Origin: Dimargaris cristalligena
Lineage: Eukaryota > Kickxellomycota > Dimargaritomycetes > Dimargaritales > Dimargaritaceae
Direction of reading: 5' to 3'
Assembly: GCA_027576995.1 (NCBI GenBank)
Contig: JANBQC010000064.1
Location: forward strand, 1-64,000
DNA: 64,000 bases
This document shows positions 47,240 to 59,898 of the stretch, piece after piece. The notes below the pieces were generated by a model. That model was not told the DNA's origin and ran no database searches. It saw only the letters and a list, made by a program, of their open reading frames with translations. Each line of letters opens with the position of its first letter. Positions within the stretch are counted from its first letter, which is position 1. Position numbers and translations under genes: made by a program.

Positions 47240-49789
47240 ATGTTGAATATCGTCACACTCTTCGACTGGTAAGTTGGCTGTTAGCATCCTCTACATTCTG
47301 GCTCTCTTTCTTATATATATATATATATACTTATCTATATAGCCAACAGTCTGGCCACCCGATCCTTTTATTTGCCTAGACCCTGGTTAACTGACCCATG
47401 TGACCCACTCCTCTATGCCATTCCCACCTACCTATAAATGGTTTTCCAGCATAATCATCCGGGCCCAGGAAGCCCGTGATCACTATGTCAATGGACTAGA
47501 GATCGATGCGTTCGAGAAACTGGACGAGATCCAGCGGGCCATCAACACGTTGCAGGTATTCAAGGAACACTGCGAATCGATGGTAGGTAGAAGTCCGGGT
47601 TATTAAACATTGCCAACTAATGCTGGATCGATAAATTGACAATTAGCTGCAGCTTCCCCGCCCCCATCGCCCGACTTTAAATATAAATGGCATGACGGGC
47701 CCCTCTTGCCCGAGGGCGCCTCGTGGTCCTGTCCCCCTTTCAAAGGGGTATCTCGATACCCATTTACTCACCTGCCTTTTTCTATCCCCACTCTATCTAT
47801 ACCACCTCACATGTGTAGGCCAATCAACTGACCGGATGCCCCACTCCCTCAACCACCCCCGAAACCCGCCAATGGTCTGCCAAACGTAAGCCAGACGTGC
47901 CGGCCGAAGTATCAGACGGTAGTGCCCCTTCACATAAAAAGTCTCGGCCTTCACCCGCCCAGAACCACATTAGTCTACCTAGTCCCTTACCCGATTCCTC
48001 CAAAGGGCCTGCTGTACAGGCTAACCCCTCTCCAGCTGCCAGCCATCTTCATGACATTGCTCTGTTAAGCGGGGGCGAAGGCTCTGGTCCATCGGAATAC
48101 AGTTCCTCCTCGGCTTCATCAACGGCAACCACCACCCCCACCACTGCCACCCCTAGCCACGCCCTGTCTTCATCCACCAACGGCGGTGGCGGAGTTAACG
48201 CTGCCCCTAATCCAGGCTCTCGCACACCGGGTTCCAGTTTCGTCCCCATCTTACCTGTGGCTATAGCAGCCGCTGCAGCCGCCGAGTCCCAGCAGCGGCA
48301 GTCGCACAGCGGTGGTCATTCCCATCACTCCCCAGCACCTAGCAATACATTCATTCCCTACCAACCAGAACGGGGGGATCATCATCAACATCCGCATCAA
48401 CAGCAGCTCCAGCACCACCCCGCCGCCTCTAACCGGAACCCCCATGCCCGCAACCACCAGGCTGCTATGGCTGCCGCCGTGTCGGTAGCAGCAGCAACCT
48501 CCGCCAGCACCGTTGGTCACCCCGGCCACCAGCAACACCACCACCAGCAACACCATCATCAGCCCTCGTCCAACCACCACCATACTTCCCTCACGTCCGA
48601 TTCTACCAACCCCCCCACTCACCTTACTTTAGCCAATAATACCAGCGGCCTGGTTCATAATAACTACGCGAACCTATCCGGTTACTCCAAATCCACCCTC
48701 CATTTAGAACAGCAGCCTGGTGGCGGCTCTAATAAGAATGCTATGCTGGGTGGTGCCGGCATGGTTAATAACAACAGTTCCGCCGCTGCTCTAGCCAGTA
48801 TGATGCCTGGCCCCGTGCCCCGTCAACAGCAAATCACCCATGCATCAATGAAGGGCAGTCTCTCGAGCTCAGCCGCGGCCCCGTCGTCTGTTCCCGGGGT
48901 GAGTACTACTACCAAGAACACCAGTGGCCACAGCGGTGGAGCGATGGTTAGCCATCTGGGGGTGGCCAACCAAAATACCTCTTCACCGGTCACCGCCGTG
49001 GCCGCTCGAAACCACACACCCAATCACCATTTGAATAGTAGTCAGAACCAAACTCAATCAGCACTCTCCCCCGAGCAAGTCCAACGCGTCGACGAAATCT
49101 TTTTCAATTTTCTACAGCGTATCTGTTCGGACCTAAATGCAACGGACGCCAAGGGCGAAACCATCCACCAGACCCTTATGGCCAAAAAGATGCAGAAGCT
49201 CGAACAAACTCCGGATTACCGGCCGTTCCGGTTCCGCATCCAGGCCTTCACCAATGCCTTCCAGGAAGAATTGCGTCGACACGGGTTGTCCGAAGAGGAA
49301 ATCGGTATCCGTAAAGTAAAGCAGTACCTCTGGGGCCAGCGCCACATTAGCCGCTTCAACGACGACGGGAATAAGTCAAAATCCAAGGGCAATCACGTGT
49401 GGAACGTGGAAGCCAAGAAACTTCCGACGGGCGTCTGGACTTTCTGGCAGTTCAGCCGGCGTATTACCCCGGCTCCCCCCAAGGCGATCCGGATCGGCTC
49501 CCACTTTGAATGGGCCCCCAAAGTGTGGGACCCCCAAATACAGCACCCTAAAGTCATTTTCTCATCCCCGGGCTTACCGCCATGGCTCAACTGGGCTGAT
49601 AACGTCTTGTCGGGCGTTCCAGGGATGGACGCCCAGAGTTTCGAACTGAAAGTGAGCGTGCAGTACTGCGAAAAGGACATAGTTCCAGGTCGGCTCGAAG
49701 AGAAATTCACCATTATGGTAACGAATAGTATGGATCCTAACGGGGGTGGGGGTGTGGCTATGAATATGTCCGATTTTCAACTGCCGTGA
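47240..49789 (+). CDS. Low-complexity fungal protein with conserved C-terminal domain
   Basis: Three exons, 47240-47268, 47450-47582 and 47819-49789, with phases 2 and 0 and canonical GT-AG borders, give 710 residues. The N-terminus (about 10-60) is a helical segment, IIRAQEARDHYVNGLEIDAF, possibly a coiled coil. About 80-430 is low complexity: Ser, Thr, Pro, Ala, Gln and long His/Gln-rich runs, with a basic KKSRP patch. About 435-700 is conserved-looking: VDEIFFNFLQRICSDLNATD, RPFRFRIQAFTNAFQEELRR, KVKQYLWGQRHISRFNDDG, KSKGNHVWNVEAKKLP. It ends in SPGLPPWLNWADNVLSGVP, which resembles the core of putative Ig/cadherin-like (He_PIG) repeats. I believe the C-terminal block occurs widely in fungi, but I cannot name the protein. 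His- and Gln-rich tracts suggest a nuclear regulator; that is inference. Confidence 0.85.
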
Positions 49790-52508
49790 CAAGACCCAGC
49801 GGCAACGGCTGCTTCCACGTTTTTACATCCCTTTGAATAATTAGGACTCTATTATTTTATTTTATTTCCTTTTTGCTTTTTTGCACTGTGCCATATATTG
49901 ACACCACCGAATTGTACCACTTCTTAACAACTTCTCCATCGATCTACCCCAGCTCTATTTATCCTAATCTCGTTACTTTTATATTTATTCAAAAGTGGCC
50001 ACAGTGCTCGTCTCTCTGTCCAATTGGTCTATTATGGCCACAGACGAAATGGCCTTATTTCACTTCCCACTGAGGAGCTTCGTAGCATTCCAATAGTAGA
50101 ATTGCCCACATGGTGTCCATTACTATTATGCCATAGCAGTATTTCTTCTATTTGATTTAGTCGCCACACTCTCCTATTCCTTTATATATTTTTTTATTCT
50201 TTTGTCCCGCTCCCCCGACTGGCTTTATTGTTTGCGTAATCACATTGGTAATGTCGCCCCCCGATCGGGCTAATATTTATCCTCCCCTCTCATTTCCCTT
50301 TGGCCCATGTCTTGTAAAATTACCTTAAATATAATTTATATTATTACCTTCGACTACACCACCACCACCGCCCTTATTTGGGTCCCGTAGATAAAATATA
50401 CCGGAGTTCCTATGCTCCAGGTGCCACACTTCGCTCATTTCTTACTGCTGTGATTTTTAAACCCGAACTTTCACATTCTAACCGCTTTTTTATCTAGTAT
50501 ACTGGCGATTTGTTATTTAAAGGGACCTTAATATTTTGATTTGGCACCCCATTTTTTGCTCGCATTATTCATGACATACCATGTCCCATTTAATATCTAT
50601 CCCCTTTCCCCCTCCCTCGTCATTGCGACCCCATTTAACATTCCTATAAAAATATTGTGACTGGTGAATAGTGCTGTCAGGGGATTAAATTGACCCTAGA
50701 GCATCCTGGGTAATCAAGTGGTATAGATTAAATACGAATAACGTTATGTGAATGATAACAAGGTGTGCTAACCTGTATATATCAGTAAATTGCCGGTAGA
50801 GGCTACGACACTATTGGAACACATTCGCACAAATGCCTACTTATGGGTGCTATATTTGGGATTAAAGGGCGTAATACAATAGAAAAAATAGGATAATTGC
50901 CAGCCCACAGTTTACCATACTTTATTATGATGTTCTATAGATCCTTGCGTAGCTTGCAGTTTGAACTAACATCGGATAGCTTAATGGATATTCTATCACT
51001 CCTTTCCATGTGTACACTCAATAAGAGCGATGAGGTGAATATAAATATACGTAGGATAAATTATTCAATAGAATTGCCAGAGCTCAGACAATTACTTGCC
51101 ATCGTATAGAAAGCCTCAGAAAGGAACTGTGAGGTAATAAAGAGTCGCCATGCCCTTGGTCTCATCGACAATAATCGCCCGTCTTTGCCACCCTCCGGTT
51201 CGGTACAACATGTAAAACGAGGTAGCCTAAATAAGGCAATACCATATAAATTGCCTCAACCGGCACACCAGTAAGAAGATTAATGGCACTTTTAAGCCTC
51301 CAGTATATCGCATTGAAATTATCGGACGGACAGGCGAATTCACCTTAAATTGCAGTCGGACATTGATGTACGGCCATATAGTTGGGACAAATAGGAAGTA
51401 TTCAGATGGAGGCTGAGGTTGGGTTGGGGTGGGGGGGGGGGGTAATGTGGGTCACTCGAAAAGACGGGGAGGTTGGATGGCGTATAAGTGGCGGGAGAAT
51501 AGCGCGGCAGGCTAATTGTAATATTATTTTGGGGTCTGGTGTACTGCCGTATTTTTCTCTCTTCCCAATTAAACAATAGGATCAGTATCCCAGCGGATAA
51601 TCCGACTTTATGGCGGAGAATAACTTGGTCATTGGGGTTTATGTAACTTAGTGTTATAAGCAAATACTACCCCGTTCACGTGGGGTAATTATTTGGGTAG
51701 GTACTGTGATAAACAATGGAATGGGGGATATGGGCAGGAATAAAAGGAAATGAGTAATGTAAACGAAGGAACCTTAATTCTTTAGCTAGCTATGAAAATC
51801 CGGCCAGGCGACAAAGTAGCTGGGAAAATTAGCGGCTGAACCAGTATATATTTTGCCAGTCTACTTTCTCAAATGAATAGGATCGAGGAGATGGGGACCA
51901 CTTTGGCTCATTCCAACCAGTAGAATTAAGCTATAAAGCATGATCCAATTAAGCCCCTTTATTTAAAAAAATAGGTAAATAGTAATAGGGATGTAAGTAA
52001 AGGAAAGAACCATTCCGATATAATATAAGGAATACAGTAAGAATTAATGGAACATATAAAATAGAAATAGGACAAACCGGCTGCCAGCGGTGGCCTGAAT
52101 AGACGAACCGAGAATTGATAACCGTATTTACTGCTGCACCACGCTTTCTCAGATACTGCACAGCCCATTATTTATTGAAGATAATAACACCCCGTTAACC
52201 CGTGCACCTAAGCAGGCCTAATGTAGAGTCATCAAGGCCACCGGGCGCCCTTAAAATCAATGTGCTGATAAAAGATTGATTAGGAGTTCCTGGGTATGTG
52301 GGTCCGATTCAAGATCCGACGACTGTCGAACGAGGTGAACATGTTATAAAAGGGAGGGGAATAAATGATGTATGTACGGATTAAATGCATAAGTAAACCC
52401 ATGTGAGTATGATAGCAAAAGATACACAGTTATACAAGTAGGTTGTGGGTACCAGGTATAGTCGTCCATTACCAAAGGATGGGCTGAATCTAGTCTACTG
52501 CCTTTAGA
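49790..52508. other. Spacer without supported genes
   Basis: About 2.7 kb, AT-rich, with the probable 3' untranslated region of the preceding gene up to about 50200. A G12 run lies at 51431-51442. Short frames such as 50897-51109 have no motif. No RNA gene recognised. Confidence 0.55.
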
Positions 52509-55025
52509 TTAATACAAAGACATAGTCCACTGGAAGGCGAGTTGCTTCAACATGGCTGATTAATAGTATACGTGGAGGAGTACAAGGTACCCATTTAGGC
52601 ATTCACTTACCGTTATACCGGGTAGGAGTAAAATGTCCCAGAGTTGTTGTAATTGGGCCCCAAATTCACATTTTCCATCCCCTTCTTTGATTTTCTCTTC
52701 CGCCACTTTCAGAATCTTCATAAGGGAGGTCCAGATATCCTTGGTCGGTTGATTAGCTGGGTCAGTGGGAATCTTCGATTGGCCTGGGGCAGGATTACTA
52801 ATTGCAACAGTGGCGGTACCGGTAGCTTTAGGGTGATTGGAAGATAGCCGCCAAGTTGGTTCGGTCGAAGCGGTTGTAGGCCGGGACCGGGTCACGAGCC
52901 ATTCGAGACCTAATCGCTGAATCGGTGTATGCCGCAACAGCCGGTAAACGGCCCGAAAGGGAACCAATCGACGATTGATGGGCAAATCCCAGCTTAGACG
53001 GGCCCAGGTGTGCAGTTGGGTCAATAGTAATGATTCTAGTATTTCCGTGGGGGATAATGCTGAAGGCGGTGCCAACGATGCGGCAGGAGCAGGGGCAAGT
53101 GCAGTGCTAGTGCTGTTGGTAGTAGCCTTGGCCGGTTTTCGAGCAGCAGCAGCGGTCTTTACTAAAAGAGCGGTCCGAGCGGTTTGGGATGCTGGTAGTT
53201 TGCCGGTCCCGGTCGAGGCGGATTGGGTCATGGCCAAAGTCACCGCTTCTTGAAAAATAGGTGAATCGGCTAATAGCACGGGATACCAGGCCAGGGCACC
53301 CGGGGGTTCAGCCCGGTCATCAATCAAGGGGCGGGGGACGATTTGGTTTAGATAAGCCAAGAGTTGGCCGACCGCGTCTAGGATGCGCAGGTAGCGAGTG
53401 GCGCGTAAATGAGGGGCATAATTACGCCAGGCCCCCGCCAGGGGGGGCTGGAGGAACTCGTTATCGGAGAAATGGGTCGGTGGTGGGTTCTTATTTGGCG
53501 CATCCCCGATTTGGGGGCGCAGCTTTTGGACCACTTGCACTACTATTTCGTGACTGATAACGGGGACGGATTTCGGGGGGATAGCGGAAGGTGAGGGGGT
53601 AGGGTCGCTGGTCGATTCTCCCACAGGGAGTGAGGGGTCCTCCCCCCATTCGCCCAAGTCGTCGGTGGGGGTCAAGAGGTTTCGAACCGGAATGAGGGTG
53701 GTCAGGAAATCCGCCCACCCGGTATGTTCCTGGCGCCATGCCGACCAGATACGTTGGTCGGCCTCCGTCCGAAACTGGGGCCACCGGAACGTATCAATAA
53801 CCCGTTGGTAGGCCTGCATAATCCGCTGGGGGGCAGCCGCTGATCCTTCACCGGCGGTGGCGGGTGAGTGGGTAATGTCCCCGCAGGGTCCCCAGAAATA
53901 GAGCCGGGTCAGATAATGGGTGGCCAGGAGAACATCGGAGGCGTAACGTACCGCATACTGGGCGGGGTAGTTGGGAATGGGGGGATCGGAGGGGCATTTG
54001 CGAGCGGACGACGGGGGGCGTTTTTGGGCGCGCTGCGCTTCCAAGACCGGATTGACCTGACTGCTGTGTAGGGCCAGGAAGGCTTGCAGCCATCCGACAC
54101 GGTGCCCGTTAACCATAACCGAGGCGTGCACTAACTGGAAATAGGGCACCCACTCCCGGCGGGTGGCTAAGTATTCGAGGTAGTATATTTGGTCGTTCTG
54201 GTCAGCAGGTACTTCCCCGGGGCCCAGGAAGAGTTCGGGGCAGATGGGGAACTTGGGCCGTTTGCGTAAGATAGTATGCAGAACGACCAATTGGCATACA
54301 TCGAGGGAGGTTCCGTTGTCGTTGTCGTCGTCCTCTTCGCCATCTCCATTGGCATCGCCATCGCCACTGTCGTTGAGGGTTCCGAGCAAAACGGAAGGTG
54401 CGACCGCACTCGGGGGCGTAGGTTTCTTGTCTTTCGAGAATCTATTCGCTTTCGTAGCGGAAACCCCCCGGCGCCCCTCCAGTAATGGCGGCGGGGACTG
54501 GTCATTCAGGGGGGAAGCAAGTGGCTGATGCTGATGATTATAATGGTGGGGACACGGCCGCCCGCCGCCTAATTTCCGAATCGTCTGAACGTGGGCCAAA
54601 CACCGTTGGTAATACCTCTGAATCTGACTTAGGTCCTCGGTTTGTTCAATGGCCCGAATATACAGCGGTATCGCCTCGCGTACCAACGGGCGCAGCTGGA
54701 CCGTCACCGAACCACCCTCTTCCAGAACGGTTAACCCTTTCTCTAAGGTGAAGCAGGCCTCGGCGTACCGGCCCTGGGCCTCGAGGGTCCGCTGTAACAG
54801 AGTATGGGCGGTTACGCTAAAGGGGAATAGGTCGAGGTACTCGTTGAGAAAGACTTCGCATGATTCATAGTCGCCGAAGCGGTGGAGGCCCCGGGCAATG
54901 GGCAGCCACTCGGTTTCGACCAGGCGGTTGAGCTGGGCACTTTGGTGGTGGGCGCTCAGAGAGGCGGCTAGGGTGTGAATGTGCTGGAGGATGGAGTCAT
55001 GGGTGGGGAAGTGCCGGGCTGCCAT
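52509..55025 (-). CDS. TPR-like protein of unknown function
   Basis: Main exon 55025-52611 (805 codons), starting MAARHFPTHDSILQ. A consensus donor GTAAGT follows ITV..PGIT, so reading on to the in-frame stop at 52560 is probably wrong. A short last exon 52544-52509 (QLAFQWTMSLY) fits in phase, total about 816 residues. Residues about 40-130 look like tetratricopeptide helices: IARGLHRFGDYESCEVFLNE, PFSVTAHTLLQRTLEAQGRY, AEACFTLEKGL. An acidic Asp/Asn/Gly stretch lies near 225-245, then alternating Pro/Ser-rich linkers and helical blocks, with a helical block near 690-740 (PINRRLVPFRAVYRLLRHTP). No catalytic motif or membrane segment is visible. TPR proteins act as scaffolds, but no particular complex can be assigned. 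The frame is long, GC-rich and clearly real. Confidence 0.75.
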
Positions 55026-55676
55026 GGCGGAGGGAGTAGTAGCTGGAGTAGGAGTAGGAGTTGGAGAAAATAAAGTATGGAGGAGGCACTTGAAAAAAAA
55101 TAAAAGAAACGCGCAATGGATACGACCGAAAAATATAGCCCTGTAACCAGAGTGAGTTCAACAGTAGTCACTAGGCGGTATATGTCGTTGGAATTCAAGA
55201 AGAGAAGCGGCTTTGGTTTGATTTTTTTACCCCTTATATAATCTTTTGATGATTCCTTTGGATTGTTTACATCTCCAGCCAGCCCCTTGGGTAATAATTA
55301 ATCTTCCGCTTAATGCCAATAGTTGTATATGGAGCATGGGGGTTACATTAATAGAGTCGAGGGCCCTAACAACTAGGGTGAAAGTATTCTATGGAGAAAA
55401 TTTGGCATATCAATTGGGAAATGGTATTTAAGATAAATCTATTTATTGCAGTTTCAGGTCCGGTTCTGGCCCCGATGGAGTTTTAAAGATAAACAACCTG
55501 GGGAGGGGACTCATATAAATAGGCCAACGGAGTATCGAGGGAGAGGGGGTGAGAGAACAGCGAGGGCGGCGGATGTCCCCCTTGGCACACGTTTCTTCGA
55601 GACAGCCCACCAGGCCAACTCAACCGGCGCAGGGATATAGTGTAAGCCGGAAAGGGAGAGAGGGAGACGACCACAC
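55026..55676. other. Spacer between TPR-protein gene and ATP7
   Basis: About 650 bp. The left part is the TPR-gene promoter, with poly-A/T runs (for example 55093-55105). The right part, after about 55440, is probably the ATP7 3' untranslated region. Purine-rich 55500-55680 gives open minus-strand frames without motif. Confidence 0.55.
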
Positions 55677-56201
55677 TTAGAGGAGGGACAGACTGCCGAA
55701 CTTCTCGTCGTAGCCAGGGGTGTACCATTCGCCCTTCTTGACGGCCTCCTCGACCTCCTTTTCGAATTCGGGGAAAATCTTGGAGACGTCATCCAGGGTG
55801 ATGTCTTCGACGGGACGCGCAGTGTCGATATTCTGCAGAGCGGCCTTCAAGTCGGACAAGTTGGCGTCCACCTGCCCGGCGGTAGCCTGGGCCTTCTCCA
55901 CGGCCTTGGCCTCGAAAGCGCCAATCACCTTCAGCTGGCCGGCCAGGTCATAGGGGACGGCCTTTTGGGCCTGCAGGGCGCCCTGGAGCCGGTCAACCAC
56001 GGCCTTGTTCTTGAGGGTGGACCGGTAATGGGCAAAGTCAACATCGGTCTTTTGTTCGCGGAGCTGATTCAGCTGGCGCTGGGTTTCGTCGAAACGCTTG
56101 CGGAAGGTGGCCAGAGCGGCGGTGGTCTCCTGCTTCAGGAGAAGGCCGGAATTGAGCTTCGACCAGTTGATCTTGGCGGCGGCGGAACGGGCAACAGACA
56201 T
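55677..56201 (-). CDS. ATP7: Mitochondrial ATP synthase subunit d
   Basis: Single exon, 174 residues, the same length as I recall for yeast Atp7. The sequence opens SVARSAAAKINWSKLNSGL, the conserved start of subunit d (yeast Atp7 begins likewise with an INW motif). It continues with ETTAALATFRKRFDETQRQL, VDFAHYRSTLKNKAVVDRLQ, and the Ala/Glu/Lys-rich helices VEKAQATAGQVDANLSDLKA. It ends EEAVKKGEWYTPGYDEKFGS, the usual C-terminal block. Subunit d is part of the peripheral stalk that holds F1 against rotation and sits on the matrix side of the inner membrane; it has no cleavable presequence in yeast. High GC and strong codon bias fit an abundant protein. No intron is needed for a full-length product. 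Confidence 0.95.
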   Translation of the reverse strand: MSVARSAAAKINWSKLNSGLLLKQETTAALATFRKRFDETQRQLNQLREQKTDVDFAHYRSTLKNKAVVDRLQGALQAQKAVPYDLAGQLKVIGAFEAKAVEKAQATAGQVDANLSDLKAALQNIDTARPVEDITLDDVSKIFPEFEKEVEEAVKKGEWYTPGYDEKFGSLSLL

Positions 56202-56574
56202 GATGGAAATATAGGAGGAGGAGGGGTATGTTAAAAGGGAATGGTTCAGGAAGAAGAGGGTTCCAGAAGTACGGAAGAGAATCCAGTGGAAAGTACGGGG
56301 TACTCAGTAGTTAGTTAGCTGGTTAGTTGGATCAAAGCCCATCAACAAGTGAATCAAAGGGGAGCTCTACTGGGGGTCGGATTCACGACAAATAGTGAGA
56401 GTAGGGTACCAAAGCCAGTAGCAGACCGGTTAGTTGGTTGGCTGGTGGGCGACGTGGCCCACTGAGTAGAGGAGGAGAACCCCACCATACCTAGCAGAGT
56501 ATAGGTCTGGGTTGCCCGCGGTTGGGGAAGAATTTATTCTATGATGCGTATATAGTCTAGTGGACTATTCCTAC

Positions 56575-57074
56575 TATGTTTCTTGCGCTTGAGAACATGA
56601 CTTCGCCAGGGGCTCTTGTTGGGCCCGTGGAGCGCAACAACCTCCTTGCCCAGTTAAATAAGGAGCAGACCTGATTTACTTCAGTGCAGGGAAACTGGCC
56701 GGAATCAGAGGCCGAGCTGCACAACCAGTTATTGAGCCAATCTCCTTCAGGTCGTCTCTCTGTATAGCTTAGTTGAAATGGCCCCATTGCACGCATACTT
56801 AGCTCAGTTACTGCCCAGGCATACACAGCCCTCTCCTATTAGACCTGCTATTCCTACAAGTGCTGGGATACCTCCAGTATCAGCTCACTCTCCCATCACG
56901 AATAAAACACACCCCCAAGCCTTGGGGTTCCCCCCGGGTTATATCTCCATAATCAATATCACCTTTGCCACTTGCTTAGCAGCCCTTCCCAGCTCCAACA
57001 CCCACTTAATAGATGGACTAGTTTATCTATCCGGCATTTTTACCAGGGTCACCAATCTTTCTCAGCGCTCATGA
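56575..57074 (+). pseudogene. Possible relic coding sequence, origin unknown
   Basis: Successive protein-like pieces in different frames. MFLALENMTSPGALVGPVER runs to TGA at about 56674. The same frame continues as FTSVQGNWPESEAELHNQLL before further stops. A 98-codon frame at 56778-57074 starts MAPLHAYLAQLLPRHTQPSP. The GC content is above that of the surrounding spacer. No family is recognised. It may be a decayed gene or element fragment, or simply the CT-rich flank of ATP7. Confidence 0.2.
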
Positions 57075-58260
57075 AGCCAAGCCGTCGTCCATAGATGAGG
57101 TTCCCCCAACCACCCTCTGGTGCATAATCATTGAGTACCCCTTGATCACGTGTTAACTCGAGGTAATCGCATGACCTATTATTTATTCCTCCACTATCAG
57201 AAGACGCACCACAACGCCATTTTCAAACACCACCTCCAACTTCTGCTGAACAACAAGATTCTTTTAAACAATTTATTATAAAATATTAACCAATAAATAT
57301 GTATGCGGTCGCGGAGCCATCGCAATATGATCTGTAACCTAGAAACAAATGGATAACAAGTAGGAATCAGGAGAAACGTACGATTAGCCATGGATTCGCA
57401 GAGTGTCTGGTTCAATAATATCAACCGAAACATCATAAAAAGGATCAGGGCGAGTGCTGCCACCGCCAACTATCGTCTCAACACAAGTTATAGGTCCACT
57501 ATATTCAGTCGATTGACAGACTGGTGATAGTACATTTGGCATCATATCCACAAACGTATTAATTGCAACTAGCCAGAGTGAGATAACTTACCAAGTAACT
57601 GTAGCTCTGGAATACAGAGAAAATGGGCGGTGAAATGAAAATAACTAAGTAAGGAAAACAAGGATACTGGATACCATGCTGGCCTCACAATCGTGTATTT
57701 ATCTAAATTGCAAGCACGAGGGGAGGGGGGGAGGTACGGCAATTACTGTGCCATTGGGCCTAGAAAAAAATAAATCATTACTAAAAATTAGTCCAGACCC
57801 ATCCAAACTCATACAGGTCACATGACCTCAATGATAAAGAGCCCCCCCTCCTGCTTGAATTGCGTAGCCTAGGCAGTGGGACTGACACACGCGTGATGTG
57901 GTTATACGGGGAACCAAATTGTGTACATTCATTGAGGAACCGATACTGTTTGAGATGAAATGAAGTGACAACCAATCAAACTAGAGTGGTATTTCAGAAT
58001 TGAAGAGAGGTCGCTCATCGTAGTGATGTTTATTTTCACCAGCCTGTATATGAAGTACCAACACCATAATGTAAGGTGACTCTCCTGCCATGAAGGTGAT
58101 TAATCAGTAGTATCGCCCAATACCAAGTTTCGATTATAGCACTATCTATCAAAAGCTTCAGACTCTAATACACATTCATTCAGTTGGTCAAGTTTAGGGT
58201 ACCTGGTTCCATGTATTAATCGCATATTGCTGTGATAAACCCTTCTTATAGACATCAATA

Positions 58261-58398
58261 TGGGAGAAGTTCATCCAAGCTGTATAACGAAAAATCCATT
58301 AGATGGGGCCAACATTACTGGTTAAAATGGTTACTCCCGCATACTATCCCATACACAAATCATGTAAAACTATATATAGCTGGCTTGAATTTCACCCA
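58261..58398 (+). mobile_element. MITE copy D, 138 bp, TA-flanked
   Basis: TA at 58259-58260 and 58399-58400. Starts TGGGAGAAGTTCATCCAAGC and ends GCTTGAATTTCACCCA. Same orientation and same internal block (CGAAAAATCCATTAGATG, ACTGGTTAA) as copies A and E. No coding capacity. Confidence 0.9.
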
Positions 58399-59583
58399 TA
58401 TAAAACCCGGGTAAATACTACTCACGATAACATACTTTGGAATAGCCTGCATGGCCTCGTCGATGGTCTATCAGAGCACGGCAATGCATATGCACAATAG
58501 TAAATACCCACCTCCCACGGAATAGGATGGACAGGGGAGCAGGTCTACTACCTGTGTTCATATGGGTCAGAGGTGCCCCGAAGAATGTGTACGTATTGGG
58601 TTATATCATTGCAATGCCTCCAAAAAACGAGCCCGATCCGGGAGTATCGCTTTACTATATTATTTCACACCAAGTGTGTCTCATAGAGACCAGGGTGCCC
58701 ATTATTCTCTTTCTTACCAGCGCAATATTAAGCGCGTTTCCCCAACCTCAGTCTCCTGTTAATGAACACAATTAAATTAACTCATATAACAACCCATGTC
58801 CAACTTATGTATTTGGGTTTTATCAGGAATAAAACCATTACAAGTAGCAAAAATAAGAATGTCACTTGTTTACTTAGGCTTTTCAGTTGGGTTTGGTAAC
58901 CTGATGAGAGTGGCATCCCTAAGAATAAGTAGGCACTGTTAAGATGGCAACATAAAGACCCAATGTCCCTGATGCTGATAGGATTAGTGTATATGTACAT
59001 AGAGGGGTTTAGTGAATTAGGCAGGGGGATCTAGTCACGGCATCATATATGGTGGGTATAGCCGGGCCGCAATATATGATAAAGAGCACAGCCAAAAGCC
59101 CCAAGACCGCTGGTGCCAACCAATAAAACATTAGCGAGAGCAACTAAACAATATTTCAAATAATACAATGGTCGAAAATCCAAGTAAAACAAAAAAAGTA
59201 AGATACTTCCAATATTATAGTAGCTACGTGTGGTCTAACGGTATGCGTACGTACCTGATGAATAGACGCCACTTTCAGTGAGCAGAAGTACACGGCGGAA
59301 TGATCGGTTTTCGACTATCCATAGTAAAGTTGGTAATCGCTCAACAATAGCCATCAAATGCAGGTGGGGGTTCATTGTATAGGTGATTATTGATATCCCG
59401 AGACTATACTATAGTGGTTTTAACAGAAGGTGCGAGTCTTGACAAGATGCATTCTAACCCCTGGTACTGATATGCCAAATATAAGTAATTGATATGGTAA
59501 GCAGAACAACCCCGGAGAAATGGAACATTCTACGGTACTACAAGTATATATCACACCGATAAATTCGAGGCAATCTCGGTCTC

Positions 59584-59898
59584 TTAGTCATGTATTCTCG
59601 TGGCAACTGCCTGGGGTAATCCATTGGCATCGTAGGGGGTTATAATGATGCTTATCGTGCTTTCCAAGTCAAGTCGGCGGGCGGTTTCACATAGCCTTCT
59701 TTTAATATAGCGAATTTCAAGGCCAATGGGAAAAGATGGAGTGAGTGTGGCAGTATTTCTATGACGACCAAGGTACCCATCACTCATTGACATATCAAAG
59801 GCTATGATTGAAAGAATTTGCCATTTTGTGGAGTCGTCCCAGTTCGACCCCTGTATCCACTTCGGGAAGTGGGTTATTGATTTCTTAGGCCCTCCTGC
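59584..59898 (-). CDS. Unassigned 104-codon frame, possibly a last exon
   Basis: Open from just after TAG at 59899-59901 to TAA at 59584. Reads KKSITHFPKWIQGSNWDDST, then WQILSIIAFDMSMSDGYLGR, and ends ITPYDANGLPQAVATRIHD. Composition is protein-like. A possible AG acceptor at 59895-59896 precedes it, and an internal ATG lies at 59793. No upstream exon in phase was found within 300 bp and no family recognised. It could be the 3' exon of an undetected gene or a relic. Confidence 0.28.
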   Translation of the reverse strand, partial: AGGPKKSITHFPKWIQGSNWDDSTKWQILSIIAFDMSMSDGYLGRHRNTATLTPSFPIGLEIRYIKRRLCETARRLDLESTISIIITPYDANGLPQAVATRIHD

